Assembly (NCBI GenBank): GCA_021323395.1
Contig: JAJONL010000020.1
Location: 30,635-94,634 of the forward strand
DNA: 64,000 bases
DNA from: Nitrospira sp.
Lineage (GTDB): Bacteria > Nitrospirota > Nitrospiria > Nitrospirales > Nitrospiraceae
Direction: 5' to 3'
The position numbers were made by a program, and so were the translations under genes. Of this stretch, positions 7,698 through 16,019 are shown piece by piece. Every line of letters starts with the position of its first letter. The stretch's first letter is position 1. The notes beneath the pieces were generated by a model, which did no database searches, was not told the DNA's origin, and was given only the letters and a program-made list of their open reading frames with translations.

Positions 7698-9143
7698 ATG
7701 AAGATGCGGGCAATCCTCGGGGCTCTCGTTCTGGCTGCTCTACCGGCCATGCCGATATTGGCAGAAGATATGACCCCGGAGGACATCAAGAGATTGGTCG
7801 ACGAAGCGGTGGAAAAACGGCTGCAAGAACGTGACCGTCGCGAGAGGGTCATGCCTCAAGAAGAAGGCGTCGCGCCGGCCTCACAATATCCTGTCGCGTC
7901 CGGTCCCATCACCGACATTCGCGTCGAACGACCGGGAGAAGAAAAGATCCCATTGGGGTTTGGATCGACAGGATCCGGCAAGCTGATTTATGCCAAACCA
8001 TTTTTGAGCGCGCCGAAAGCGACGGTCGGTGGGTATGCCGATGTGATGTACAACAACCTTTCACGCCAGAATTTGGACAACCCGAGCCGCAATTCCTTTG
8101 GCCAGCAACGGCTGGTGCCCTTCATTTATGCAGACATTACCGAGCACATTAAGTTCGCGACGGAAATTGAAATCGAGCGCGGAGGGACCAATGCTCCGCA
8201 GGCCGGCGACGGCTCCATGCAGATCGAGTTCGCTCAGTTGGATTACCTGGTCAACGAAGCCATCAATCTCCGGGCAGGAATTCTGCTGATGCCGGTTGGC
8301 AAGTTCAACTTGCTGCATGACTCGCCGTTGAACGACCTCGTCGATCGACCGATGGTGTCCCGGATTGTAATCCCCAGCACTTGGTTTGAAGCCGGAGCCG
8401 GCATCTACGGCACCTTATATCCGTCCTCACGGTCCAAGCTGGACTACGAAGTCTACGCCGTCAATGGCATGAGCCAGACAGCCGGCGGTATTACTGACCT
8501 CGGCGTGCGGAACGCCCGCGGCAGCGTCTCCCGGGATCGTGATGATAACAAGGCCGTCGTCGGCCGCGTTGCGTTCAGCCCGAGGCTCGGCATTGAAGTC
8601 GCAGGCTCCGGTTACCATGGCGCCTACAAGCCTTCAGCCGGCGCCGTGGGCACCGGCTACATCGATATGTTCGCATTGGACTGGACTCTTCAGAGAGGCC
8701 CGTTCGAGATCATCGGAGAATCAGCCTGGACGAGAATCAGCAACAACAATGCGACTGGAGTAGCCGGCAGAGGCATCGGACCGGCCGGGATGCAAGGGTA
8801 CTACATTCAGGGGAACTACCATTTCATGCCGGAGTTCCTGAAAAAATGGGCGCCCAGCCGATTCACGGATGCGTCGACTTTTACGGCAGTCGTCCGGTGG
8901 GAACAGGTCAATACCGACACCGACGATCGCACCAAGCAAAACGCGCTGGGAGGCCAGCGGAAACTTGAGCGCTTGACCCTCGGCCTCAACTTCCGACCGA
9001 TCGAAGACACTGTGATTAAATTCGACTGGCAGTTCAATACCCAGAAGGACGCCAAAGGGCTGGTCAATGCCGGAGATCTCGGCAATGCAGGCAGTCCGCT
9101 AAATGGAAACGGATTCCTCATTCAAGCGGCTACCTACTTCTAA
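7698..9143 (+). CDS. Outer-membrane porin (phosphate-selective porin O/P-like)
   Basis: Protein of 481 aa with a cleavable signal peptide (MKMRAILGALVLAALPAM, cleavage likely after LAE or ILA). A short charged, coiled-coil-like segment follows (about residues 22-50). Then come many alternating amphipathic strands ending with an aromatic residue (QAATYF), a hallmark of beta-barrels. The start at 7698 has GGAGGA upstream; the track start at 7650 lacks it and spoils the signal peptide. It probably forms a diffusion channel for anions or small chelates in the outer membrane. The Fur-like box upstream suggests iron-dependent expression, but the substrate cannot be read from sequence. Confidence 0.8.
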   Translation: MKMRAILGALVLAALPAMPILAEDMTPEDIKRLVDEAVEKRLQERDRRERVMPQEEGVAPASQYPVASGPITDIRVERPGEEKIPLGFGSTGSGKLIYAKPFLSAPKATVGGYADVMYNNLSRQNLDNPSRNSFGQQRLVPFIYADITEHIKFATEIEIERGGTNAPQAGDGSMQIEFAQLDYLVNEAINLRAGILLMPVGKFNLLHDSPLNDLVDRPMVSRIVIPSTWFEAGAGIYGTLYPSSRSKLDYEVYAVNGMSQTAGGITDLGVRNARGSVSRDRDDNKAVVGRVAFSPRLGIEVAGSGYHGAYKPSAGAVGTGYIDMFALDWTLQRGPFEIIGESAWTRISNNNATGVAGRGIGPAGMQGYYIQGNYHFMPEFLKKWAPSRFTDASTFTAVVRWEQVNTDTDDRTKQNALGGQRKLERLTLGLNFRPIEDTVIKFDWQFNTQKDAKGLVNAGDLGNAGSPLNGNGFLIQAATYF

Positions 9144-9149
9144 CAGGCT

Positions 9150-9186
9150 CCTCGTCCAGGCCTCCCTCAGGGAGGCCTGGACGAGG
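9150..9186. terminator. Perfect 37-base inverted repeat after the porin gene
   Basis: An 18-base arm, CCTCGTCCAGGCCTCCCT, is followed after one base by its exact complement. This gives a very strong hairpin six bases after the porin stop. It has no T-run, so it may protect mRNA ends or attenuate expression between porin and downstream genes rather than terminate fully. Confidence 0.6.
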
Positions 9187-9199
9187 ACCAGGCAATGAC

Positions 9200-9661
9200 A
9201 TGACACGACATTTTCGCCGACTCCCATGTTTCCTCATCTCCAGCCTCCTGAGCGCCTGCGCATCACTAGGCGGCATGCAGGATCGATTTGCCGTCTGTAG
9301 CTACGACCATGCCTGGGAAGCTGCACTTGACGCGATCAAAGATCGTTCGATCACCCGACAGGATAAGAATGCAGGTGTAATTGACACGGCTTGGCTGGAA
9401 ATACCTATGCCGGGACGGACCTTTGGCGCCCTCCAACGCGACTTGGGAGACAACAAAGATCGGTCCCGTATTTCTCTTATCGTGAAACGACTTGAGGATG
9501 TCACAAAGGTCAGCTTCATTGAAGAACGACAACGTTGGGCTTTTCGTGGGGGCTCTCGGCTCTTCGGCTGGACCGACACCGATCCCTCGGCAGACGTTAT
9601 GCACGACGTGCAGAGCCGGCTTGATTCCAAACTAAAGGAGCACGGATGTTCAGTCACCTGA
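9200..9661 (+). CDS. Predicted lipoprotein of unknown function
   Basis: Protein of 153 aa with signal peptide TRHFRRLPCFLISSLLSACA; the lipobox is LSAC with Cys near residue 20. The mature part starts ASLGGMQDRFAVCSYDH and has alternating charged strands, without a family I can name. It overlaps the FMN-binding gene by 16 bases, so the two are probably co-translated. Context suggests an outer- or inner-membrane-anchored periplasmic partner of the flavoprotein. Confidence 0.65.
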   Translation: MTRHFRRLPCFLISSLLSACASLGGMQDRFAVCSYDHAWEAALDAIKDRSITRQDKNAGVIDTAWLEIPMPGRTFGALQRDLGDNKDRSRISLIVKRLEDVTKVSFIEERQRWAFRGGSRLFGWTDTDPSADVMHDVQSRLDSKLKEHGCSVT

Positions 9662-10332
9662 GTGCGTTCCGCACCATCGCCGTGTCGGTCATGTTCATCT
9701 CCTCAACGCTTCCAGCCCTTGCCGGTGAGAAGGTTTGGGATAACGAGTTGCGTCGATTTCTGAAGGATGACGACTTCAAATACGAGGAGTTTATGACCGA
9801 AGAAGAGGCCCTGAAGGCCGTCCTTCCGAAGTCTCAGCGCGTTCGCAAGGAATTGCTCCAGCTCACCGCCGAAAAGAAAGAACTGATCGAACAACGGATC
9901 GGATGGAAATTTCCAGAAGATTCGTTTGAGCTGTACATCGGTCAAACCGGCGACAAAGTCGACGGCTACGCCATGGTTCATCATACAATCGGCAAATATA
10001 AGCCCATGACCTATATGGTCGGGGTAGATGCCAACGGAACCTGTACCGACGTGGAACTTCTCGTGTTTCGTGATGCCAAGGGAAGTGAAGTGAGGACGAA
10101 ACGTTTCAACTCCCAGTACGACGGTAAGACGGTGACCGACCCGATCCGGATCAATAAAGACATCATCAATATCAGCGGAGCCACCATGTCTGTGCGCTCC
10201 ATGAGCGCAGGCGTGAAGCGCGTCCTCGTTCTGCTCGATGAATTTTATTTGAAACCGGCGGGACGGGGCAGTGATGCTGTCGGCTCTCGCAAGGGCAACA
10301 AAGGGTTTTTCGCATCAATCTTCGACAACTAA
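9646..10332 (+). CDS. Periplasmic FMN-binding domain protein (ApbE target)
   Basis: Protein of 228 aa with an N-terminal signal peptide ending in LPALAGE. The middle holds an FMN_bind-type domain like those of NqrC and RnfG: VDGYAMVHHTIGKYKPMTYM, then IINISGATMSVRSMS. SGATMS matches the flavinylation consensus (Ser-Gly-Ala-Thr-x-Ser/Thr), with the Thr near residue 179 as the expected FMN attachment point. It lies in the locus that also encodes ApbE. Expected role: a one- or two-electron carrier in the periplasm. Neither NqrC/RnfG neighbours nor a full Rnf/Nqr operon is present, so it serves a different redox chain. Confidence 0.85.
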   Translation: MFSHLSAFRTIAVSVMFISSTLPALAGEKVWDNELRRFLKDDDFKYEEFMTEEEALKAVLPKSQRVRKELLQLTAEKKELIEQRIGWKFPEDSFELYIGQTGDKVDGYAMVHHTIGKYKPMTYMVGVDANGTCTDVELLVFRDAKGSEVRTKRFNSQYDGKTVTDPIRINKDIINISGATMSVRSMSAGVKRVLVLLDEFYLKPAGRGSDAVGSRKGNKGFFASIFDN

Positions 10333-10356
10333 AAGAAGCGGACCGCGCGTCCCACC

Positions 10357-10875
10357 ATGAAGAATTTCAATCAACGGTTCAAACTCCGTGATTCTGACCG
10401 CCATATCCGGCTGCTCTATACGCAATTTTTGCTGTTAATGCTGGTTGGATTTCTGTTCTCATTTTTTTGGGCTCACAGCATGACGGGATTGTCACCGGAA
10501 GGCATTGCGGCCCATTATCGCGGATCCGATGCGACGTTCGGCGAACCGATGTCGTTTCGTGAATTGGCCGAGATCACTCACTTTCATCTGTTCACCATGC
10601 CTGTGGTGTTTATGATTCTCGTCCATGTCCTGTTTTTGACCAATGTCAGCCATGCGCTGAAGCAGTGGCTCTCGTGGCTGTCCTTTGCGGGAGTGGGGCT
10701 TGACCTCCTCTCGCCATGGCTCATCAGTTATGTGTCGCCCGTCTTCGTGTTGACCATGCTCACCGGCGACACGCTGATGATGGCAAGTTTTCTGGTGATG
10801 ATGTGGATTCCCCTTTATGAAATGTGGATCATGCGGCAGCCGCTGATGGCGGGTAAACGAGGAGAAGAGTCCTAA
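10357..10875 (+). CDS. Four-helix membrane protein with conserved-looking histidines, unknown function
   Basis: Protein of 172 aa with helices at about residues 18-41, 75-97, 102-125 and 128-152. Histidines cluster at or in the membrane: FFWAHS at the end of helix 1, EITHFHLF at the start of helix 2, and LVHVLF later in helix 2. Such placement can ligate haem or metal, as in small b-type cytochromes, but a complete ligand set is not proved. It starts 25 bases after the FMN-binding gene and precedes the operon terminator. It would be the natural membrane partner passing electrons to or from the flavoprotein. I do not recognise a named family. Confidence 0.65.
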   Translation: MKNFNQRFKLRDSDRHIRLLYTQFLLLMLVGFLFSFFWAHSMTGLSPEGIAAHYRGSDATFGEPMSFRELAEITHFHLFTMPVVFMILVHVLFLTNVSHALKQWLSWLSFAGVGLDLLSPWLISYVSPVFVLTMLTGDTLMMASFLVMMWIPLYEMWIMRQPLMAGKRGEES

Positions 10876-10928
10876 CGCGTCGAATGAATGTTTTGTCGGT
10901 TCAGTGAGCGGCCAGAGGTTGATACCCA

Positions 10929-10967
10929 GAGCCCGAGATCACGAAAGTGGTCTTGGGCTCCGTTTTT
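10929..10967 (+). terminator. Rho-independent terminator of the porin/FMN-binding operon
   Basis: GAGCCCGAGATCAC, loop GAAA, then GTGGTCTTGGGCTC pairs over 14 bases with two G-U pairs and is followed by CGTTTTT. This rules out the ORF-track start at 10947 for the next gene. Confidence 0.85.
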
Positions 10968-10979
10968 ATGGAGACCCCC

Positions 10980-11729
10980 ATGTACTCATCGATGGTTCAG
11001 CTTCACGGCATGACACAACTTGCGCAGGAAATCGATTTGCAGCTCGCTGCGCTGGATTCGCTGCGCTTGTCGGATGAATCGCTGCAGCAGGTCCGACTCA
11101 TTCAACTCCGACGATTGGCGAGGCAAATTGAGGCTCCGTTTCCCCAACATGTCGGTCATAGTGTGCGCACCGCCTATTATGCATTGCGCCTTGCCGGCGC
11201 GCTCGGCCTGGCCAAGAAGCAGCTCACCGACTTACATTACGCGGCGCTTCTGCACGACATCGGACTTCTGGCCCTTCCCGAGGGACTGCTGGATAAGGCG
11301 ACCCCCCTCACGCTGGACGAATATGCACTGATCCAGAGTCACCCTCGGGAAGGAGCCGCCATGTTAAGTCATTACCCATTTCTTTCTGAATCTGCGCGCT
11401 TGATCGCTCATCACCACGAACGTTGGGACGGAGCGGGCTATCCCTTCGGTCTTCGAGGCATCGACATCCCTTTGTCAGCCAGGATCCTCGCCATCGCGGA
11501 CGCGTTCGATGCTATTGCCGGTCGATCTCAATCCCTCGACATGGCGCGACGCAGCCTGTGTGCCTCATCCGGCACACAGTTCGACCCGGCGCTCCTGGAA
11601 ACTTTCTCTGTACTGCTCGATGATGAAACCAAGAGGCCAAGTGCCTTTGAATCACTCGATGGAGCCATCGAGACTGCAGGCAGAATCAGGGCGCCACAGC
11701 CCACGGACGCTTCAGAGCCGAGACGTTAA
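10980..11729 (+). CDS. HD-GYP domain protein (probable cyclic-di-nucleotide phosphodiesterase)
   Basis: Protein of 249 aa from the ATG at 10980, which has GGAG upstream; earlier starts fall in the terminator. The HD-GYP domain fills residues 40-230: LLHDIG, IQSHPREGA, HHERWDGAGYP, IADAFDAI and GTQFDP. The metal-binding His/Asp set and the GYP motif are intact. The usual lysine after HDIG is leucine (HDIGLL), which may alter activity or metal use. There is no receiver, PAS or membrane sensor; the first 35 residues are amphipathic. Expected role: hydrolysis of cyclic di-GMP or a related signal in the cytoplasm. Confidence 0.8.
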   Translation: MYSSMVQLHGMTQLAQEIDLQLAALDSLRLSDESLQQVRLIQLRRLARQIEAPFPQHVGHSVRTAYYALRLAGALGLAKKQLTDLHYAALLHDIGLLALPEGLLDKATPLTLDEYALIQSHPREGAAMLSHYPFLSESARLIAHHHERWDGAGYPFGLRGIDIPLSARILAIADAFDAIAGRSQSLDMARRSLCASSGTQFDPALLETFSVLLDDETKRPSAFESLDGAIETAGRIRAPQPTDASEPRR

Positions 11730-12346
11730 CTGCGATCTGAGAACTCTTTCGTCCGAACTGCGACCGCACGCGCCGCAATGGGCCGATCGTCTGGCCCGAG
11801 TGCGCTCGAAACAGGAACTCCTGACTGGTTGTGTGACACCTCTTTAACCTTGCGCACTCGGTGGGGCACAAACGATCCGCTCCGCCAAAAATTCCAGCCT
11901 TCCCTGAACGAATCTCCTCTTACGTCGGCAGGAACCTTGGTCGAGGCCTAACCCTCAAAGTGTGAGCGAGGTTTCTGGGGTACTCAGAGAAGTATTGCTC
12001 CGATCTCTTCTTATGTCAGGCGGCAGAAGGTCGAACGTGCCAGATGGTTATTAGCCATGACCGGTGACACGCTGACAGAGATTTTGAGCGGCATTGGGCT
12101 TCAGCGATCAATTCGCCTTCAATCAAACGTGCCACCGGCTATTCTCCGATGAGTTTTCGTCCTCAGCAGCACCCGCAGGCTCTGACACCAACCTGATCAT
12201 CCACCCGAAACCAGCGCACAAGGGAGGTCAGCCGGTACGTACGTTCATCGGCAACTTCGAGGAGAGAGCCCGTGGGGCCTCGAGAGAATTGAATCCGGCC
12301 GGCACCTCGCCTAGCTACGAGACGTCGGCCTTAGTAACGGGGACGA
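11730..12346. other. 617-bp region without a supported gene
   Basis: No ORF here resembles a protein I recognise. The frame at 12094-12486 runs antisense into bacterioferritin and has no family features. No RNA gene, terminator or repeat was found. Confidence 0.5.
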
Positions 12347-12826
12347 TCAAGACGAACCGGCCTGAATGTGCTCTGCCAGATACATTGCTAATCCCACTTG
12401 CTCAATGGTCCGTAACTGCGTTTCGAACCAATCGATATGCTGTTCCGTATCGATCATCATGTGTTCGAGTAGATGCCGAGTCGTAAAATCCCCAGCCTCG
12501 GAACAATGGGTAATACCTTTTCGGAGAAGTTCTACATCGTCACGCTCAAATTCTAAGTCCGCTTTGAGGAGGTCCTCCATCGTACGCCCCCCCGCAATCT
12601 GATCGAGATGCTCCACATCAGGAGTGCCTTCCAAATACAGCACATGATCGATCAGACCTGAAGAATGGCTGACCTCCTCGCCGGCCAGATGTCCAAAATG
12701 CTCGTGAAGACGTGCATAGCCCCAATGTTTACACAGGGCCGCATGGAGCAAATACTGATGGACCGCCGTCAACTCCGACTTTAAGACTTGATTTAAAAAC
12801 TCGACGACTCCTGCCTTCGCTCTCAT
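12347..12826 (-). CDS. bfr: Bacterioferritin, copy 1 (haem-ligand Met replaced by Val)
   Basis: Iron-storage four-helix bundle subunit of 159 aa, the normal Bfr length. Ungapped comparison with recalled E. coli Bfr shows ferroxidase-site equivalents E18 (KSELTA), E51 and H54 (EEVSH), E94 and H130 (EQHIDW). The position of haem ligand Met52 is Val, and the E127 position is Thr. The protein should therefore handle iron oxidation better than haem binding. It lies nine bases behind a second bfr gene with complementary substitutions, suggesting a mixed 24-mer. Expression is expected from the promoter and Fur-like box upstream of copy 2. Confidence 0.92.
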   Translation of the reverse strand: MRAKAGVVEFLNQVLKSELTAVHQYLLHAALCKHWGYARLHEHFGHLAGEEVSHSSGLIDHVLYLEGTPDVEHLDQIAGGRTMEDLLKADLEFERDDVELLRKGITHCSEAGDFTTRHLLEHMMIDTEQHIDWFETQLRTIEQVGLAMYLAEHIQAGSS

Positions 12827-12834
12827 AATTCTGG

Positions 12835-13311
12835 TTAGCTTTCTTTCTTGATCTGCTCAGCCAGGTACATCTCGAGACCCACCTGCTTGATGGTTTCCAT
12901 CTGCGTCTCAATCCAGTCGATGTGCTGATCAACGTCTTTCACCATATCTTCGAACATATGCCGGGTCGTGAAGTCGCCGACCTTGGTGCAATGGACCACT
13001 CCCTCGCTTAAGAGACTCAGCATTTCCTGTTCAGCCTTCAGATCCGCCTTGAATTGCTCAGCAACGGTTTCGCCGACATGCACGGTATTCATGCGTTGCA
13101 AGTTCGGTACGCCTTCCAAATACAGAATGTGCTCGATCAATTCTTCGGCATCCTTCATTTCATCGAAGGAGCGTTGCCGTACATGATGATGCAACCGATC
13201 ATAGCCCCAATTCGAGCACATCTTGGCATGCACAAAATATTGATTGATCGCGGTCAGGTCCGCCGTCAGAATCTTGTTAAGGATCTCAATTACGCCCTGC
13301 TTAGCTTTCAT
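12835..13311 (-). CDS. bfr: Bacterioferritin, copy 2 (haem-ligand Met retained, ferroxidase site altered)
   Basis: A 158-aa bacterioferritin starting MKAKQGVIEILNKIL. It keeps the haem ligand Met52 (SFDEMKDAEE). Against recalled E. coli Bfr, however, E18 is Asp (LTADLTA), H54 is Asp and E127 is Val, while E51, E94 and H130 remain. This predicts haem-binding subunits with weak ferroxidase activity. GAGGGA lies five bases before the ATG. First gene of a two-gene operon with copy 1. Confidence 0.92.
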   Translation of the reverse strand: MKAKQGVIEILNKILTADLTAINQYFVHAKMCSNWGYDRLHHHVRQRSFDEMKDAEELIEHILYLEGVPNLQRMNTVHVGETVAEQFKADLKAEQEMLSLLSEGVVHCTKVGDFTTRHMFEDMVKDVDQHIDWIETQMETIKQVGLEMYLAEQIKKES

Positions 13312-13396
13312 CGTTCCCTCCTTCCGACAGAACAGTTATCGCCTCGCAAGCAACCTCATCGGTCGCTCGCCACGGTGACGTAAAAATTCACTTCTA

Positions 13397-13426
13397 TGTG
13401 TATGAAGAACCGACGGGCATTGTCAA
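13397..13426 (-). promoter_or_regulatory. Candidate sigma-70 promoter of the bfr pair
   Basis: On the - strand, TTGACA (13426-13421) is followed 18 bases later by TACACA (13402-13397). It lies 86 bp before the first bfr gene and just downstream of the Fur-like box. Confidence 0.5.
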
Positions 13427-13444
13427 GTCTTAAGTTACGTATAT

Positions 13445-13461
13445 TTGACTACCATTCTCAA
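13445..13461. promoter_or_regulatory. Fur-like box upstream of the bacterioferritin operon
   Basis: On the - strand it reads TTGAGAATGGTAGTCAA, 14 of 17 positions equal to TTGAGAATGATTATCAA and with a TTGA...TCAA symmetry. It sits about 18 bases upstream of the -35, a position more consistent with activation or with relief of another repressor than with simple blocking. Confidence 0.42.
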
Positions 13462-13605
13462 CTTCGCTGAAAACAGATCTCAATGTCGATTGTTTCCGAG
13501 GGGACGGCGGACCGCCAACAGGCAGAAGGCCCTATGCCGGAGATGAGGACTCGCCAATGACTCAAGGACGCTTATAAACGGACGCAGATTTGGAAGGAGA
13601 ACGGA

Positions 13606-15942
13606 TCATCCGGCGTCGCGATAGCCGCACTCCTCGTTACGGCATTGCACGGAACGCCCGGTCTGCTTACTGACCTTTTCAATGAGAAATGGCGCCTGAC
13701 AGGTGGGACAGGCCTTGTTGACGGGACGATCCCATAGTGCAAATTCACATTGTGGATAGCGGCTGCAGGAGTAGAAGTTTCGCCCTTTTTTCGTGCGCTT
13801 CTGCACGAGATCTCCCCCGCACTCGGGCTGAGGGCACTTGACCCCCAAGGCGATCGGTTTAGTCGTCTTGCATTCAGGGTAGGCTGAACAGGCCAGGAAC
13901 TTGCCGAAGCGGCCGGATTTCACCACCATAGGGCTCGAGCATTTTTCACACTTCTCGTCCGTCGTTTCTTCCAATTTGGGAACGATCTTGATCGTCCCAT
14001 CGGGCAGCTTCTCAAAGTTTTGCGTATTCTTGCAGGGAGGATCGTCCTTATAGCCGGGACAGGCCAGAAACTTCCCATTCCGTCCCCACTTGATCTCCAG
14101 CATGCGGCCGCATTTTTCGCAGGGAATGTTCGTGGGTGGCTCGACAATGTCTTTCGGTCCAGGAATACCCTGAGCCAGCTCCAAGTCTTTCACGAAAGGG
14201 GCATAAAACTCCCGGACCGCCGCGACCCAAGGCTTCGTGCCTTCTTCCACCTCATCGAGCTGTTCTTCCATGTGGGAGGTAAATTCGGTATCCAGGAGGT
14301 CCGGAAATCCCTTCAGCAGAAAATCGTTGACGGTCCGCCCTGTTTCGGTCGGTAAAAAACGGCCCTCGACCTTTTCTACGTATTTTCGGTCTTGGATCGT
14401 GGAGATGATGGACGCATAGGTGGATGGGCGTCCGATGCCTTTTTCTTCCAACTCACGAATCAACAGCGCTTCATTGTAGCGTGGAGGCGGCTGAGTGAAG
14501 TGTTGTTTGGAAACAAGGCCCGGCAGAGTCTGGCTCTCCTGCGCCGCCAGGCGCAACATCTCGCCTTCTGTGAGCACGGGAAGCTGCCGGTCCGATTCCT
14601 CATCAGTCTCCGCCTCACTTTTAGGCTTCTGCGAAGGCAATTCCCGGTCGGTTCCCTCCAAATACACGGCCGTGTGGCCGGCGAATTTGACCACTGTGCC
14701 CGTCGTGCGAAACACATAGCGATCCGGTGTTCCCACCGGCGTCGAGTTCACACGTGTCACATCCAGAATCGCCGGCACCATTTGCGAAGCGATGAAGCGG
14801 TTCCAGATCAATTTGTACAGCTGATATTGATCCTGTTCGAGATATTGCCGGATCGTTTCAGGGTCACGACCGGCAGAGGTCGGCCGTATGGCTTCATGCG
14901 CTTCCTGAGCCGCTTTTTGCGTTTTATAGACGTTGGGCGCGGCGGGCAAATACTCCGACCCGAACCGCTCTCGAATCACGACTCTCGCATCTTCCATCGC
15001 CTCTTGTGAAATGCGCGGTGAATCGGTCCTCATGTAAGTGATCAGGCCCGTCGCCCCTTCCGATCCGATTTCAACCCCTTCGTACAACTGCTGCGCGAGC
15101 GTCATGGTCTTTTTGGGCGTGAAATGCAGCTTCCTTGCGGCCTCCTGCTGAAGCCGGCTGGTAATGAACGGCGCGACGGGATTGCGCTTCTTCTCTTTGC
15201 GTTCGATCGACTGGACCAGAAAAGACTTGCCTTGTACGGCATTGAGAATCTGCTGCGCCTGCTCAGCCGTTCCGATATCCGCATCCTGTTCGTTGATGGA
15301 ATGCAGCTTCGCCTCAAAAGGTGGAGGATTTTCTCCTGCCAAGAGGGCCACTATCGACCAATATTCTTCAGATCGGAAGGCGTCGCGTTCGTTTTCACGA
15401 TCGCAAATCAACCGCACCGCCACGGATTGGACACGCCCCATGCTGAGGCCGCGGCGTACCTTTTTCCACAGCAGCTGACTGCCTTGATAGCCGACGATAC
15501 GATCGAGCACCCGTCTCGCCTGTTGGGCTTGCACGAGCTTCAAGTCTATTTCACCGGGGCTCTTTAGCGCGCGCTTGATCGCCGCCTCCGTAATCTCATT
15601 GAAGAGGACTCGGAAGATCTTGCTTCCCTTCTTTCTTCCTTTGCCATCCAGTTCCTGTGCAATATGCCAGGCAATCGCCTCGCCTTCGCGGTCAGGGTCC
15701 GGCGCCAGAAAGACCGTATCCACTTCCCGGGCTTTCTTCTTGATGTCGGCCAGAACTTTTGATTTACCCTTGATCGTCACGTACTGCGGCTCAAAATCGT
15801 GTTCCAGATCAACGCCCAGCTTGCTTGTGGGAAGATCTTTGACATGGCCGACGGAGGCCATGACGGAATAGCCTCGACCGAGGTATTTGGTAATAGTCCT
15901 CGCCTTGGTTGGAGACTCAACGATGATCAGAGATTTAGCCAT
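13606..15942 (-). CDS. topA: DNA topoisomerase I
   Basis: Type IA topoisomerase of 778 aa that relaxes negative supercoils. The N-terminal TOPRIM domain shows IVESPTKARTI and DPDREGEAIAWH. The catalytic tyrosine lies in GLITYMRTDSPRIS (about residue 305). The C-terminal 190 residues hold four Cys4 zinc ribbons, for example CEKCGRMLEIKW and CPTCQAPF. Length and order are typical. It is downstream of dprA on the same strand, a common pairing. Confidence 0.97.
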   Translation of the reverse strand: MAKSLIIVESPTKARTITKYLGRGYSVMASVGHVKDLPTSKLGVDLEHDFEPQYVTIKGKSKVLADIKKKAREVDTVFLAPDPDREGEAIAWHIAQELDGKGRKKGSKIFRVLFNEITEAAIKRALKSPGEIDLKLVQAQQARRVLDRIVGYQGSQLLWKKVRRGLSMGRVQSVAVRLICDRENERDAFRSEEYWSIVALLAGENPPPFEAKLHSINEQDADIGTAEQAQQILNAVQGKSFLVQSIERKEKKRNPVAPFITSRLQQEAARKLHFTPKKTMTLAQQLYEGVEIGSEGATGLITYMRTDSPRISQEAMEDARVVIRERFGSEYLPAAPNVYKTQKAAQEAHEAIRPTSAGRDPETIRQYLEQDQYQLYKLIWNRFIASQMVPAILDVTRVNSTPVGTPDRYVFRTTGTVVKFAGHTAVYLEGTDRELPSQKPKSEAETDEESDRQLPVLTEGEMLRLAAQESQTLPGLVSKQHFTQPPPRYNEALLIRELEEKGIGRPSTYASIISTIQDRKYVEKVEGRFLPTETGRTVNDFLLKGFPDLLDTEFTSHMEEQLDEVEEGTKPWVAAVREFYAPFVKDLELAQGIPGPKDIVEPPTNIPCEKCGRMLEIKWGRNGKFLACPGYKDDPPCKNTQNFEKLPDGTIKIVPKLEETTDEKCEKCSSPMVVKSGRFGKFLACSAYPECKTTKPIALGVKCPQPECGGDLVQKRTKKGRNFYSCSRYPQCEFALWDRPVNKACPTCQAPFLIEKVSKQTGRSVQCRNEECGYRDAG

Positions 15943-16019
15943 GGGGTTCCGCGTTCCTCACCACTGCACAGTACCATACCCACTATAACAAATATCGCGT
16001 AGCTGTCAGCCTCCATCTC

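Noticed and set aside
10947-10979. GTG start of the HD-GYP gene at 10947
   Set aside because: Falls in the right arm of the preceding terminator.
12094-12486. 130-aa ORF on the + strand
   Set aside because: Runs antisense into bacterioferritin, has no family signal and no ribosome site.
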